DNA of 64,000 nucleotides from Mycobacterium szulgai (GCF_002116635.1 NZ_LQPW01000178.1:62001-126000), one strand, 5' to 3'. Positions 35,449 through 44,865 are shown, counted from the stretch's first letter. Notes: generated from the letters alone by a model not told the origin. Translations and numbers: made by a program.

Positions 35449-36158
35449 CCCGGCTGCTAAGTGTGTTGCGACTCGAGTTGACTACTCAAGTGCGGCAACG
35501 GTTCCTACCCGCAGCCGTCTTTTCCGGACTGATCTGGTTGGCGGTGCTATTGCCGATGCCACCTGGTCTGCGTGCGGCCGCCGAGCCTTACGTCATGTGC
35601 GGCGATACCACCATCATCGGATTCTTCTTCATTGCGGGTGCGGTGTTCTTCGAGAAGCAGGAACGCACTCTGGGCGCGCTGATATCGACGCCGCTGCGAT
35701 TCGGTGAGTATCTCTTTGCGAAACTCGCTGTGCTGATGGTGGTGTCGGTGTCGGTGGCGGTGATAGTGGCCACCATCGCGCATCGCTTCGCCTATCGGTT
35801 CATCCCGATGGTCCTCGGCGTAATGCTGGGAACGCTGTTGATGCTATTGGTGGGATTCGTCACCTCGCTGCCGTTTGCGTCGATCAGCGATTGGTTTCTG
35901 TCGGCTACGGTCCCGCTGGCCGTGATGAATCTGCCGATTCTGCATCTGTCCGGCGTATGGCCGAACCCTGCGTTGTACTTGCTACCGATGCAGGCACCGT
36001 TGTTGCTCGTCGCCAGTGCCTTTGGCCAGACGAGTCTGCAGCCGTGGCAAATCGGATACTGCCTGGCCTACCCAGTGCTCTGGATCGCCGGGTTGGGCGT
36101 GGCGGCAAAATTCTCGTTCGGCCGCTACGTCGTCGCAAAATCCGGGGGATCGGGATGA
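35445..36158 (+). CDS. ABC-2 type transporter permease (Rv2687c-like)
   Basis: A 237-aa membrane subunit with six hydrophobic segments (FSGLIWLAVLLPM, GFFFIAGAVFFEKQERTLGAL, VLMVVSVSVAVIVATI and others). The motif FEKQERTLGAL resembles the coupling region of ABC-2 permeases. It overlaps the ATPase gene by 4 bp (ATGA) and is followed, also with overlap, by the second permease, so the three genes form one exporter operon. Confidence 0.9.
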   Translation: MTRLLSVLRLELTTQVRQRFLPAAVFSGLIWLAVLLPMPPGLRAAAEPYVMCGDTTIIGFFFIAGAVFFEKQERTLGALISTPLRFGEYLFAKLAVLMVVSVSVAVIVATIAHRFAYRFIPMVLGVMLGTLLMLLVGFVTSLPFASISDWFLSATVPLAVMNLPILHLSGVWPNPALYLLPMQAPLLLVASAFGQTSLQPWQIGYCLAYPVLWIAGLGVAAKFSFGRYVVAKSGGSG

Positions 36159-36895
36159 GGACAGTGCGCGCTCTGACCGCCTTCGGGAGCCGCGACCTCC
36201 GGGGCACCTACCGAGATCCGTTGCTCATCATGATCGTCGGCGCCCCGGTTATCTGGACTACCAGCGTCGCGCTCTTGACCCCGCGGGTGACCGTGCTACT
36301 CGCCCGGCGCAACGGATTTGACCTGGTTCCATACTATCCGCTGATTTTGACCGCCTTCCTGTTACTGACCAGCGTCATCATCAGCGGTGCGCTGGGAGCG
36401 TTCCTGGTGTTGGACGACGTCGACGCAAAAACCTTTATCGCGCTTCGGGTTACACCGGTGCCGCTGTCGACGTACTTTGCCTATCGCGCAGCGACTGTCA
36501 TGGGAGTGACCACGGTCTATGTGGTCGTGACTATGTCACTTAGCGGCATTCTGGCTCGCGGCCTGCTTGCGGCGCTCATTCCGATCGGGCTGTTGGCGGG
36601 GCTCTCGGCGGTGGTGACTCTGCTGTTGATTATCGCCACCGCCAGCAACAAGATTCAGGGGTTGGCTATGGTGCGCGCGCTCGGCATGCTGATTGCTGGC
36701 CTGCCCTGTCTGCCGTGGTTTATCGATTCCAGTTGGAACCTGGCCTTTGGTGTGTTACCGCCGTACTGGGCCGTCAAGGCATTTTGGATGGCCAGCGCGC
36801 ACGGCATGTGGTGGCCTTACCTGTTGGCCGGTGTTGTTTACAACCTGGCCATCGCCTGGCCGCTGTTTCGGCGTTTTCAGGCCAAGCACACCTGA
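36155..36895 (+). CDS. ABC-2 type transporter permease (Rv2686c-like)
   Basis: A 246-aa second membrane subunit of the exporter with six hydrophobic segments (PLLIMIVGAPVIWTTSVALL, LILTAFLLLTSVIISGALGAFLVLDD and others). The ATG at 36155 overlaps the preceding stop by 4 bp. It is convergent with the PknH-like sensor gene (gap 8 bp). The pairing of two ABC-2 permeases of different sequence with one ATPase implies a heteromeric channel. Confidence 0.88.
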   Translation: MRTVRALTAFGSRDLRGTYRDPLLIMIVGAPVIWTTSVALLTPRVTVLLARRNGFDLVPYYPLILTAFLLLTSVIISGALGAFLVLDDVDAKTFIALRVTPVPLSTYFAYRAATVMGVTTVYVVVTMSLSGILARGLLAALIPIGLLAGLSAVVTLLLIIATASNKIQGLAMVRALGMLIAGLPCLPWFIDSSWNLAFGVLPPYWAVKAFWMASAHGMWWPYLLAGVVYNLAIAWPLFRRFQAKHT

Positions 36896-36903
36896 GCCCA
36901 CCC

Positions 36904-37755
36904 TCAGGCGGGCACCTTGTCGAGGATGACGCGCGCGATGCCCAGAATGGCCTGCTGCGCATCCTTGGTGATAACGGTGCCCGAATAGGACACCACCAAG
37001 TCGATGACGATGTTGGCTTTGGCCGCAATCGCCCGCAGGGTCCGGACCGGCATCCCCGGAGTGGTCTGAACCATTGTCGTGATCCCGTCGCCGGCGTCGC
37101 TGGGAGGGCTGAGCGACATCGTCGCCGAAAGGCCACCGGTGAAAGTCACCTTGACGCTGGTGCCGCCGCATTGACGCCACTGTGCCTGCAATTTGGCTAG
37201 TTGAGCGGTTGCCGCAGGTGCGTCGCGGAACGCTGCCACACCTTGGATGACCTGAAGGATATTGCGGGCGTCTCGGATGTCGGCAAACGCGGCGGCGTAA
37301 AAGCCGAGGACGTCCTTGATGTCGTAGGCCTCGGGGGTGCCGGGCGCGATGGCTCCGTAGCACTCGGGACGGTCTACTGTTCCGTCCCGCTCCGACGTGG
37401 CGATCTGGTGCCAGGTCTTGCCCGCCTTCAGCCCAGGATCTCCGGTGATCTCCTTGAGAGCATCCAGGCTGGCCAACACGCTGGGTATGTCGTTTGACGC
37501 CACCGTGGGTTGAGCTGGTGTCGTCGTGATGGCGGTGGACGCTGTGCCACCGGCAGTCGTGGCCGATGGGGTTGCGCTCTGGTTTACCGCGTCGTTGCCC
37601 GACGTCTGCCATACGACCAGTCCGATGACCACCAGGGTGACGAGCACCAGCGACGCGGTCGCCAGGATCTTGACGCGCCGGTGCTTCGGACGGGGACCGT
37701 CGGGTGGATATTCGAAGATCGGACCGGGATCAAAGGCGTTGTGCCCATGCGTCAT
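36904..37755 (-). CDS. PknH-like extracellular sensor domain protein, membrane anchored
   Basis: A 283-aa protein: cytoplasmic basic segment (RPKHRRVKI), one transmembrane helix (LATASLVLVTLVVIGLVVW), a Thr/Ala/Pro-rich linker, then an extracellular PknH_C-type sensor domain (VLASLDALKEITGD, PECYGAIAPGT, QLAKLQAQWRQCGG). The two cysteines would form the family's disulfide. No kinase domain is present. It lies 9 bp after arsB1 on the same strand, so it may be the last gene of an ars operon. I know of no M. tuberculosis gene here, so it is probably accessory. Confidence 0.8.
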   Translation of the reverse strand: MTHGHNAFDPGPIFEYPPDGPRPKHRRVKILATASLVLVTLVVIGLVVWQTSGNDAVNQSATPSATTAGGTASTAITTTPAQPTVASNDIPSVLASLDALKEITGDPGLKAGKTWHQIATSERDGTVDRPECYGAIAPGTPEAYDIKDVLGFYAAAFADIRDARNILQVIQGVAAFRDAPAATAQLAKLQAQWRQCGGTSVKVTFTGGLSATMSLSPPSDAGDGITTMVQTTPGMPVRTLRAIAAKANIVIDLVVSYSGTVITKDAQQAILGIARVILDKVPA

Positions 37756-37764
37756 TACTCGACC

Positions 37765-39054
37765 TCAGCTCAAAACGAAGTAGCGCAGCCACAGATAGAT
37801 CGCGCTCAGGCCAATGGAAACCGCCGTGACGACGATGCCTTTGCGGGTGAATTCCCAAAACGAGATGGAAATGCCTTCGCGGCGGGCGATCCCCAGCATG
37901 ACGACATTTGCGCTGGCCCCGACTGCGGTCAGGTTACCGCCGAAGTCGGCGCCCAATGCCAGCCCCCACCACAGCGACTCGGAGTTGACTTGGTTCGGCA
38001 TCGCTGCGACCAGCCCGGCGACGATCGGAGTCATGGTGGCGACATACGGAATGTTGTCGATGATGCCGGAAACCGGTGCCGATACACCGAGAATCAGCAT
38101 CACCGCGAAAAGCTGGTTGCCGCCACTGAGCTCGGTCGCTGCCCGGGCAAGCGTATCGATCACGCCGGTCTTGACCAAAGCCCCGACCATGACGAAAAGA
38201 CCTACGAAAAACAACAACGTCTCCCACTCGACGCTGGACAGATAATCCGAGTGGTGCAGCCCCGAGATCAAGATGAGGACGCCGGCGCCCAGCAAGGCGG
38301 CAAGTGACGGCTGAATGTGCAGCACCGGATGCGCTACGAAGACCGCGAACACCAGTAACAGCACCCCGACGGACTTGATGAGCAATTTCGGGTCGCGGAT
38401 GGCTTCTCGCTCGTTCAGCGACATGACGTCGGCCACACGGTCGGCCGCGACCTTGAAAGATCCGCGGAACAGCAGCGGCAATAACGCGACGAGAGCGCCC
38501 AACACAATGATCGCGATCGGTGCCATGTTTAGCAGGAAGTCGTTGAACGACAGGCCCGCCCGGCTGGCGATGATGATGTTCGGGGGGTCGCCGACCAGCG
38601 TCGCGGCACCGCCGATGTTCGCCGAGAAGACTTCAGCCATCAAAAACGGGGCCGGGTTGATCGCCAGTCGATCGCACATCAACAAAGTCACCGGCGCGAT
38701 CAGCAGCACCGTGGTGACATTGTCGAGCAAGGCGGAACCGATCGCCATCACGAGGACCAGCAGGATCATGATGCGCAGCGGTGAGCCGCGGGCGCGTTTG
38801 GCCGCCCAGATCGCGACGTATTCGAAAACTCCGGTCTGCCGCAACACGCTCACGATGATCATCATGCCGAGCAGCAAAAAGATTACGTCCCAGTCGATTC
38901 CGGTCTCGTGCGAATAGAAGACGTCGTGAGAACTGATGATCGGTAGGGTGACAACGATCGCCGCCCCCACAAGTGCCGCCACCGTCTTATGGACGCGGTC
39001 GCTGGCGATCAGTACGTAGGCAATGACAAACACTGCAATGGCGATCACGCTCAT
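37765..39054 (-). CDS. arsB1: ArsB/NhaD-type ion transporter ArsB1
   Basis: A 429-aa inner-membrane protein of the arsenite permease/citrate-sodium family, with about eleven helices. Motifs include ISSHDVFYSHETGIDWDVIFLLLGMMIIV, LVGDPPNIIIASRAGLSFNDF (NPPN-type loop) and DFGGNLTAVGASANV near the C-terminus. It may export arsenite or exchange another anion or cation. A paralogue lies 41 bp upstream. arsR/arsC are not adjacent, so arsenic specificity is uncertain. Confidence 0.85.
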   Translation of the reverse strand: MSVIAIAVFVIAYVLIASDRVHKTVAALVGAAIVVTLPIISSHDVFYSHETGIDWDVIFLLLGMMIIVSVLRQTGVFEYVAIWAAKRARGSPLRIMILLVLVMAIGSALLDNVTTVLLIAPVTLLMCDRLAINPAPFLMAEVFSANIGGAATLVGDPPNIIIASRAGLSFNDFLLNMAPIAIIVLGALVALLPLLFRGSFKVAADRVADVMSLNEREAIRDPKLLIKSVGVLLLVFAVFVAHPVLHIQPSLAALLGAGVLILISGLHHSDYLSSVEWETLLFFVGLFVMVGALVKTGVIDTLARAATELSGGNQLFAVMLILGVSAPVSGIIDNIPYVATMTPIVAGLVAAMPNQVNSESLWWGLALGADFGGNLTAVGASANVVMLGIARREGISISFWEFTRKGIVVTAVSIGLSAIYLWLRYFVLS

Positions 39055-39095
39055 GTAGCGGGCGCCGAATCTAAAGGTGAGCTAGCGATCATCCG

Positions 39096-40385
39096 TCAAC
39101 TCCAAACGAAGTAGCGCAGCCAGAGGTAGACCGCCGCCAGCGTGAACGACATTGCCGTCACTACGACGCCTTTGCGGGTGAATTCCCAGAAGGAGATCGG
39201 ATTTTCGGCACGTCTGGCGATCCCGAGTATGACGACGTTGGCGCTGGCTCCCACGGCGGTGAGGTTGCCACCGAAATCAGTGCCAATGGCCAGGGCCCAC
39301 CACGCTGCGTCGTGGCTGACGTCGCCAATCAATGATGGGATGAGGTCAGCAACGATCGGCGTCATTGTCGCGGCATAAGGCACGTTGTTGACCACGCCAC
39401 TAATCACCAGCGACCCCGCGAGAATAACCATTGTGGTCAGCAACGCGTGTCCGCCTGTCGCTGTCACAGTCAGCTGAGCGAGCTGCTTGACCACCCCGGT
39501 TTTGACCAAAGCGCCCACGATTATGAAAAGGCCGGCAAAAAACAACAGCGTTTCCCACTCGACACTGGACAGATATTCCGACTGCTCTTGCCGGGAAATC
39601 ACGATCAGGACGCCCGCGCCCAGCATCGCCACCAGGGACGGCTCGAGGTGTATCGCGGAATGTGCGATGAAAGCGGCAAAAACCGCTGCCAATACGGCGC
39701 CGCACTTGATCAGCAGCCGAGGATCGCGGATGGCTTCGCGCTCTTCCAGCGACATGACGTCGGCGACTCGCGCCGGATCGACGAGAAATGAGCCCGGAAA
39801 CAGACGCGGCAACATCGCGATCAGCACGCCCATCACGATCAACACGATCGGCGCTACATGGACCAGGAAGTCATTGAAGGTCAGATCGGCCTTGCTGGCG
39901 ATGATGATGTTGGGCGGATCACCGACCAACGTAGCCGTGCCGCCGATATTGGAAGCGAACACTTCAGCCATCAGAAACGGTGCGGCGCTTATCGTTAGGC
40001 GGTCACAGACCAATAAGGTGACCGGGGCAATCAACAAGACCGTGGTGACGTTGTCCAACAGTGCCGAAGCGATGGCGGTCACCAGCACCAGCAGGATCAT
40101 GATGCGCAGCGGCGAACCGCGTGCGAGCTTGGCGGCCCTGATCGCGGTGTACTCAAAGACGCCGGTCTGTCGTAGCACGCCGACGATAATCATCATCCCC
40201 AAGAGCAAAAAGATTACGTCCCAGTCGATTCCGGTTTCGTGGGAGTAGAAGACGTCATGGGAACTGATGATCGGCAGGCAGATGACTGTCGCCGCGCCCA
40301 CCAGAGCTATCAGGGTCTTGTTGAGGCGATCGTTGGTGATCAGCGCAAAGACCAGCACGAAGACAGTAGCCGCGACTACGTCCAT
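39096..40385 (-). CDS. arsA: ArsB/NhaD-type ion transporter ArsA (paralogue of arsB1)
   Basis: A 429-aa integral membrane paralogue of the downstream gene, equal in length and sharing the DVFYSHETGIDWDVIFLLLG, GDPPNIIIAS and FGGNLTAVGASANV motifs. It is likely to have arisen by tandem duplication. Despite the name used in M. tuberculosis (Rv2684), it is not an ATPase. It lies 41 bp downstream of the CBS gene and 41 bp upstream of arsB1, so an operon is likely. Substrate unproven. Confidence 0.85.
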   Translation of the reverse strand: MDVVAATVFVLVFALITNDRLNKTLIALVGAATVICLPIISSHDVFYSHETGIDWDVIFLLLGMMIIVGVLRQTGVFEYTAIRAAKLARGSPLRIMILLVLVTAIASALLDNVTTVLLIAPVTLLVCDRLTISAAPFLMAEVFASNIGGTATLVGDPPNIIIASKADLTFNDFLVHVAPIVLIVMGVLIAMLPRLFPGSFLVDPARVADVMSLEEREAIRDPRLLIKCGAVLAAVFAAFIAHSAIHLEPSLVAMLGAGVLIVISRQEQSEYLSSVEWETLLFFAGLFIIVGALVKTGVVKQLAQLTVTATGGHALLTTMVILAGSLVISGVVNNVPYAATMTPIVADLIPSLIGDVSHDAAWWALAIGTDFGGNLTAVGASANVVILGIARRAENPISFWEFTRKGVVVTAMSFTLAAVYLWLRYFVWS

Positions 40386-40426
40386 CGGCTAGTGGACGAT
40401 TCGAGTCGGCGTCGGTTCGGGGTCGA

Positions 40427-40870
40427 TCAACGCGACAGTGCTGCCGCGAGCAGGCGTGACGCCGTGATTACGCCAAGTAGGCGCCCATCTTTGACAACCG
40501 CAAGCAGTGGGCTGCGCAACCGCGCCATCGTGCAAGCGACCTCGATGATGGTGTCGTCGGCATTGACTGGAGGAACGTCTACCAGGTGGTCGGGCAATAC
40601 ATCGCGGACTTTCTTGTCGCCCAACTTCTCGGCGGCCCGGTCGGCCACCGATTCGTTGAGTACGCCGGCAAGTGAGGGGTCGTCCTGGACATATCGGGGG
40701 ACGATGAAGCGCACCACCTGAGAGGCAGGTAGCACCGCATACGGGTTTCCGGAAGCATCGGTGACCAATAGTCCGGGCAGCTGGTGTTCGGCTAGGGTGC
40801 GTGCGGCATCCAGCGCATTCGAATCGATCGTGACAACGGGAAATTCTTCGGCGAACTCCTCGGCGCGCAT
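40427..40870 (-). CDS. CBS-domain protein (Rv2683-like)
   Basis: A 147-aa soluble protein with a pair of CBS motifs (FPVVTIDSNALDAARTLAEHQLPGLLVTD and LVDVPPVNADDTIIEVACTMARLRSPLLAVV), which commonly bind adenosine nucleotides. It lies 41 bp upstream of arsA on the same strand, so it may sense cell energy and regulate the transporters. No kinase or channel domain is attached. It is divergent from dxs. Confidence 0.85.
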   Translation of the reverse strand: MRAEEFAEEFPVVTIDSNALDAARTLAEHQLPGLLVTDASGNPYAVLPASQVVRFIVPRYVQDDPSLAGVLNESVADRAAEKLGDKKVRDVLPDHLVDVPPVNADDTIIEVACTMARLRSPLLAVVKDGRLLGVITASRLLAAALSR

Positions 40871-41058
40871 ACCGTGACGATACGTCTGAAGTGGCCGCTC
40901 TGCGTGGTCGGCATTGAGGGTTCAACGGCTCTCCGGGGTCGCAGGGGTCGCGCGGCAATGACTGCCGACCAGGCTTCCCGGCGCACCGGCACTCACCGTA
41001 CCAATCGCGCGCGGTTTTTTGGTCGTCGCCGAGGGGGTGTGATTCCGCGGTTGCTGCG

Positions 41059-41064
41059 TAGACT
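41059..41064 (+). promoter_or_regulatory. Candidate -10 element for leaderless dxs
   Basis: TAGACT ends 6 nt before the dxs ATG at 41071, so the transcript would begin at the start codon. No ribosome binding site is visible upstream. Typical of mycobacterial leaderless genes. Confidence 0.5.
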
Positions 41065-41070
41065 GACGGG

Positions 41071-42996
41071 ATGCTGGAACAGATCCGCGGGCCCGCTGAT
41101 CTGCAGCACCTCTCCCAGCAGCAGTTACGGGACCTGGCTGCCGAGATTCGTGAATTCCTGATTCATAAGGTGGCTGCCACTGGCGGGCACCTGGGGCCGA
41201 ATCTAGGTGTGGTCGAGCTGACGCTGGCGCTGCACCGGGTATTCGATTCGCCGCACGATCCGATCATCTTCGACACCGGTCATCAGGCCTATGTCCACAA
41301 GATGCTGACCGGACGCTGTCAGGATTTCGAAACGCTGCGCAAGAAGGGCGGCCTGTCGGGCTATCCGTGCCGCGCCGAGAGCGAACACGACTGGGTCGAG
41401 TCGAGCCACGCCAGCGCGGCCCTGTCCTACGCCGACGGCCTAGCCAAGGCGTTCGAGCTGACCGGTCACCGCAACCGGCATGTGGTCGCCGTCGTCGGCG
41501 ACGGCGCGCTCACCGGCGGCATGTGCTGGGAGGCGCTGAACAACATCGCCGCCTCGCGCCGGCCGGTGATCATCGTCGTCAACGACAACGGCCGCAGCTA
41601 CGCGCCCACGATCGGTGGTGTGGCCGATCACCTGGCCACCCTGCGACTGCAGCCGAGCTACGAGAAGTTCCTGGAAAAAGGCCGCGACGCCATGCTGTCG
41701 GTGCCGGTGGTGGGCGATGTTTTCTACCGCTTTGCGCACAGCGTCAAGGCCGGCCTCAAGGACTCGCTGTCACCCCAGCTGCTGTTCACCGACCTCGGAC
41801 TGAAATACATCGGTCCGGTCGACGGCCATGACGAACGGGCGGTGGAGGTCGCGCTGCGCAGTGCCCGCGGCTTCGGGGGCCCGGTGATCGTGCACGTCGT
41901 CACCCGCAAGGGGATGGGCTACGCGCCGGCCGAAGCCGACCAGGCCGAACAGATGCATTCCACCGTGCCGATCGATCCGGTCACCGGAGCGGCGACCAAG
42001 ATCGCGGGCCCGGGCTGGACGACGACGTTTTCCGACGCGCTCATCGGTTACGCCGAGAAGCGCCGCGACATCGTGGCCATTACCGCCGCCATGCCCGGAC
42101 CAACCGGGCTGACGGCCTTCGGAGAGCGCTTTCCCGACCGGCTGTTCGACGTCGGCATCGCCGAGCAACACGCGATGACGTCGGCGGCCGGGCTGGCGAT
42201 GGGTGGGATGCATCCGGTGGTGGCGATCTATTCGACGTTCCTGAACCGGGCGTTCGACCAGATCATGATGGACGTCGCGTTGCACAAGCTGCCCGTCACC
42301 ATGGTCTTGGACCGGGCCGGGATCACCGGTTCGGACGGCCCCAGCCACAACGGCATGTGGGACTTGTCCATGCTGGGCATCGTGCCGGGCATCCGGGTGG
42401 CCGCGCCCCGCGACGCCACCCGATTGCGTGAGGAGCTGGGTGAGGCGCTCGACATCAATGACGGGCCGACGGCGTTGCGTTTCCCCAAAGGCGATGTGGG
42501 AGAAGATATTCCAGCGCTGGAGCGGCGTTCGGACATAGATGTTTTGGCGGTGCCCGCCAGCGGTTTGAGCCATGATGTGCTGCTGGTAGCGGTCGGCGCG
42601 TTCGCGTCGATGGCACTGGAGGTGGCCAAGCGGTTACACAACCAGGGCATCGGCGTGACGGTGATCGACCCACGCTGGGTGTTGCCGGTGTCCGACGGGG
42701 TGCGTGAACTGGCGGCCCAGCACAAGCTGCTGGTCACGCTGGAAGACAACGGGCTGGCCGGCGGTGTGGGTTCGGCGGTGTCGGCAGCGCTGCGGCAGGC
42801 CGAGATCGATGTGCCCTGCCGCGATGTAGGGCTGCCGCAGGAGTTCTACCAGCATGGCTCGCGTGGCGAGGTGCTGGCCGAGTTGGGGCTCACCGATCAG
42901 GACGTGGCGCGCCGGATCACCGGATGGGTTGCCGCGCTGGGAGCCTGTGCATCGGATAACCGGGCAGTAGCCGAAATCCGCGAGCAGCTGGACTAG
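41071..42996 (+). CDS. dxs: 1-deoxy-D-xylulose-5-phosphate synthase
   Basis: A 641-aa thiamine diphosphate enzyme that condenses pyruvate and glyceraldehyde-3-phosphate, the first step of the methylerythritol phosphate route to isoprenoids. The TPP-binding motif GDGALTGGMCWEALNNIAA..VNDN is at residues 145-175. The transketolase-type catalytic region follows (VGIAEQHAMTSAAGLAMGG, SDGPSHNGMWD), as does the C-terminal domain (DPRWVLPVSDGVRELA, LEDNGLAGGVGSAV). Its length equals mycobacterial Dxs1. It overlaps the convergent RNase D gene by 4 bp. Confidence 0.96.
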   Translation: MLEQIRGPADLQHLSQQQLRDLAAEIREFLIHKVAATGGHLGPNLGVVELTLALHRVFDSPHDPIIFDTGHQAYVHKMLTGRCQDFETLRKKGGLSGYPCRAESEHDWVESSHASAALSYADGLAKAFELTGHRNRHVVAVVGDGALTGGMCWEALNNIAASRRPVIIVVNDNGRSYAPTIGGVADHLATLRLQPSYEKFLEKGRDAMLSVPVVGDVFYRFAHSVKAGLKDSLSPQLLFTDLGLKYIGPVDGHDERAVEVALRSARGFGGPVIVHVVTRKGMGYAPAEADQAEQMHSTVPIDPVTGAATKIAGPGWTTTFSDALIGYAEKRRDIVAITAAMPGPTGLTAFGERFPDRLFDVGIAEQHAMTSAAGLAMGGMHPVVAIYSTFLNRAFDQIMMDVALHKLPVTMVLDRAGITGSDGPSHNGMWDLSMLGIVPGIRVAAPRDATRLREELGEALDINDGPTALRFPKGDVGEDIPALERRSDIDVLAVPASGLSHDVLLVAVGAFASMALEVAKRLHNQGIGVTVIDPRWVLPVSDGVRELAAQHKLLVTLEDNGLAGGVGSAVSAALRQAEIDVPCRDVGLPQEFYQHGSRGEVLAELGLTDQDVARRITGWVAALGACASDNRAVAEIREQLD

Positions 42997-44282
42997 GCGT
43001 TATCGGCTTTGGGATCGGGCTGGGCCGGGTGCGTCACCGCGGTCGCCAGCACCTCGACCACCAGTTCGCATTGCCAAGTCCGCGCATGGCCGGTCCGCAA
43101 ATAGTTATCGACCACTTCGACCGGGGCGCGCGCGCCCTCCCAGTCCCAGCACAGCCGTCGCACCAGGTCCGGGGCGACCAGATTCTCCGTCGGCACCCCC
43201 ACCCGTTGGGATACCTTCGCCAACCCCGAGCGGGCCGCCTCCAGCCGGGCGGCGGCCTCAGGTTTGCGCCGGCTCCAGCGGGCCGGCGGTGGCGGCCCAT
43301 TGGGCGGCTCGCCCACTTCGGGTAGATCCTGGTTTTCGCGCGCCGCTTCCAGTGCTGCCAACCACATTGCGGCGCTGCGGCGTTGGTTGCGCCCGCCGAA
43401 CACCGGCAGCGCGGTCAAGTCGTCGACCGTTTTGGGGTCCGCAATGGCGGCGTCGATGATGGCCGAGTCCGGCAGGATGCGCCGGGGTGCGATGTCGCGG
43501 CGCTGGGCGATGCGGTCGCGCGCCGTCCACAACTCGCGGACTGCCGCCAGCGCGCGCCGATCGTGCACCTTGTGGATGCCCGACGTGCGTCGCCAGCGGT
43601 CTCGCCGACCCGGAGCCGGGAGGGCCCGATCCTCATAGGTGCGCAAGTACTCGAATTCCTCTGCGGCCCAATCGGTTTTACCCTGACTGGCCAGTACGTC
43701 CGAGATCGCCGCGCGCAGTTCGATGAGCAACTCCACGTCCAGGGCGGCGTAGTTGAGCCAAGCCGCGGGCAGCGGTCGCTTGGACCAGTCCGCCGCGCCG
43801 TGGCCCTTGGCCAACCCCATCCCCAGCAGGCGATGGACCATGGTGGCCAGATTGACCCGATCGAAACCGGCCAGGCGGCCGGCGAGCTCGGTGTCGTAGA
43901 GCGCCGACGGCCGCATGCCGACCTCGGCCAAACACGGCAGATCCTGATCGGCGGAGTGCAGAATCCATTCGTCTTCGCTGAGGACTTCGGCGACTGGTCG
44001 CAGCACGGTCAGCGGGTCACCGCCGTGGCTGACCGGGTCGATGAGGACGGTGCCGGCGTCGGCCCGGCGTATCTGGATCAGGTAGGCGCGGTTGGAGTAG
44101 CGAAACCCCGATGCCCGCTCGGCGTCGACGGCAAATGGTCCATGCCCGCCGGCCAGCAGTTCTGCGGCTGCCTTGATCTGGCGCGGGCTCACCGAGACCT
44201 GGGGCACCCCGCTGGCCGGATGCAGCAACGGAGTCGGTTCGGGGTCGTCCTCCTCGGCCAGATCGGCCTCTGGTTCGCTCAT
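42993..44282 (-). CDS. RNase D-like exonuclease with HRDC domain (Rv2681-like)
   Basis: A 429-aa DEDDy-type 3'-5' exoribonuclease. The catalytic acidic residues are visible in FAVDAERASGF, HSADQDLPCL and NYAALDVELL, followed by an HRDC domain (RALAAVRELWTARDRIAQRRDIAPRRIL) and a Pro/Arg-rich linker. It would process tRNA or structured RNA. ATG 44282 (MSEPEADL) is chosen because upstream residues lack family similarity. It ends 1 bp before the DUF3000 gene on the same strand, so an operon is likely. Confidence 0.9.
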   Translation of the reverse strand: MSEPEADLAEEDDPEPTPLLHPASGVPQVSVSPRQIKAAAELLAGGHGPFAVDAERASGFRYSNRAYLIQIRRADAGTVLIDPVSHGGDPLTVLRPVAEVLSEDEWILHSADQDLPCLAEVGMRPSALYDTELAGRLAGFDRVNLATMVHRLLGMGLAKGHGAADWSKRPLPAAWLNYAALDVELLIELRAAISDVLASQGKTDWAAEEFEYLRTYEDRALPAPGRRDRWRRTSGIHKVHDRRALAAVRELWTARDRIAQRRDIAPRRILPDSAIIDAAIADPKTVDDLTALPVFGGRNQRRSAAMWLAALEAARENQDLPEVGEPPNGPPPPARWSRRKPEAAARLEAARSGLAKVSQRVGVPTENLVAPDLVRRLCWDWEGARAPVEVVDNYLRTGHARTWQCELVVEVLATAVTHPAQPDPKADNA

Positions 44283-44283
44283 G

Positions 44284-44865
44284 TCAAGCGCGTGACCGCG
44301 AGCCGAGGTCGACGACCCCGGCCGGCGGCAGGCCCGCGGCGTGCTCCAGTACCTCGCAGAAGGCCTCGACATGGCTGCTCACGTCGGGGTTGGTGGCCGT
44401 CCATGAGGCCCGTAGTTCCAGCTGGTGGGCACGCGGTGGTCCGGAGATGTCGCCGTAGCGCACCGAGGTGGTCGCGGTGACGGTGCCGCCCAGGGCGGTC
44501 ACATGCTCGGTGCGCGCCTCCAGCGCCTCCGCGAGCCAGCTCCACGCCACCTCAGGCAGCAGCGGATCGATGGCCTCGTGGGAGTCCAGGTCGGCCTGGA
44601 TGTAGGCGACCAGGCGAATGGTGCCGTCCCACGCATCGGAGCCATCCGGGTCGTACAGCAGAATCAGCCGGCCGAATGCGTCGCCCTCTGATCGCTCCGG
44701 GACGATGTCGAGGTCGGGATGTTTGACTTCGGCGCCCAGGGCGTAGCTGTACGGCGCCAGCCGCTGCGGTGGGCGGATGGGGCCGAGCTCGATCTCCGGC
44801 CGAACGGTGACGGCGTTCATCGCCGCTACTGCGTCTCGGAATGGGGCCGGTTCTGCTGCCGTCAT
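44284..44865 (-). CDS. DUF3000 protein (Rv2680-like)
   Basis: A 193-aa protein of unknown function with the DUF3000 core (VRPEIELGPIRPPQRLAPYSYALGAEV, GRLILLYDPDGSDAWDGTIRLVAYI). ATG 44865 lies inside one copy of a MIRU-like repeat whose GAGGAG is 6 nt upstream. An in-frame GTG at 44922 would give 212 aa and is closer to the M. tuberculosis length, so the start is not settled. It is followed by the RNase D gene. Confidence 0.82.
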   Translation of the reverse strand: MTAAEPAPFRDAVAAMNAVTVRPEIELGPIRPPQRLAPYSYALGAEVKHPDLDIVPERSEGDAFGRLILLYDPDGSDAWDGTIRLVAYIQADLDSHEAIDPLLPEVAWSWLAEALEARTEHVTALGGTVTATTSVRYGDISGPPRAHQLELRASWTATNPDVSSHVEAFCEVLEHAAGLPPAGVVDLGSRSRA

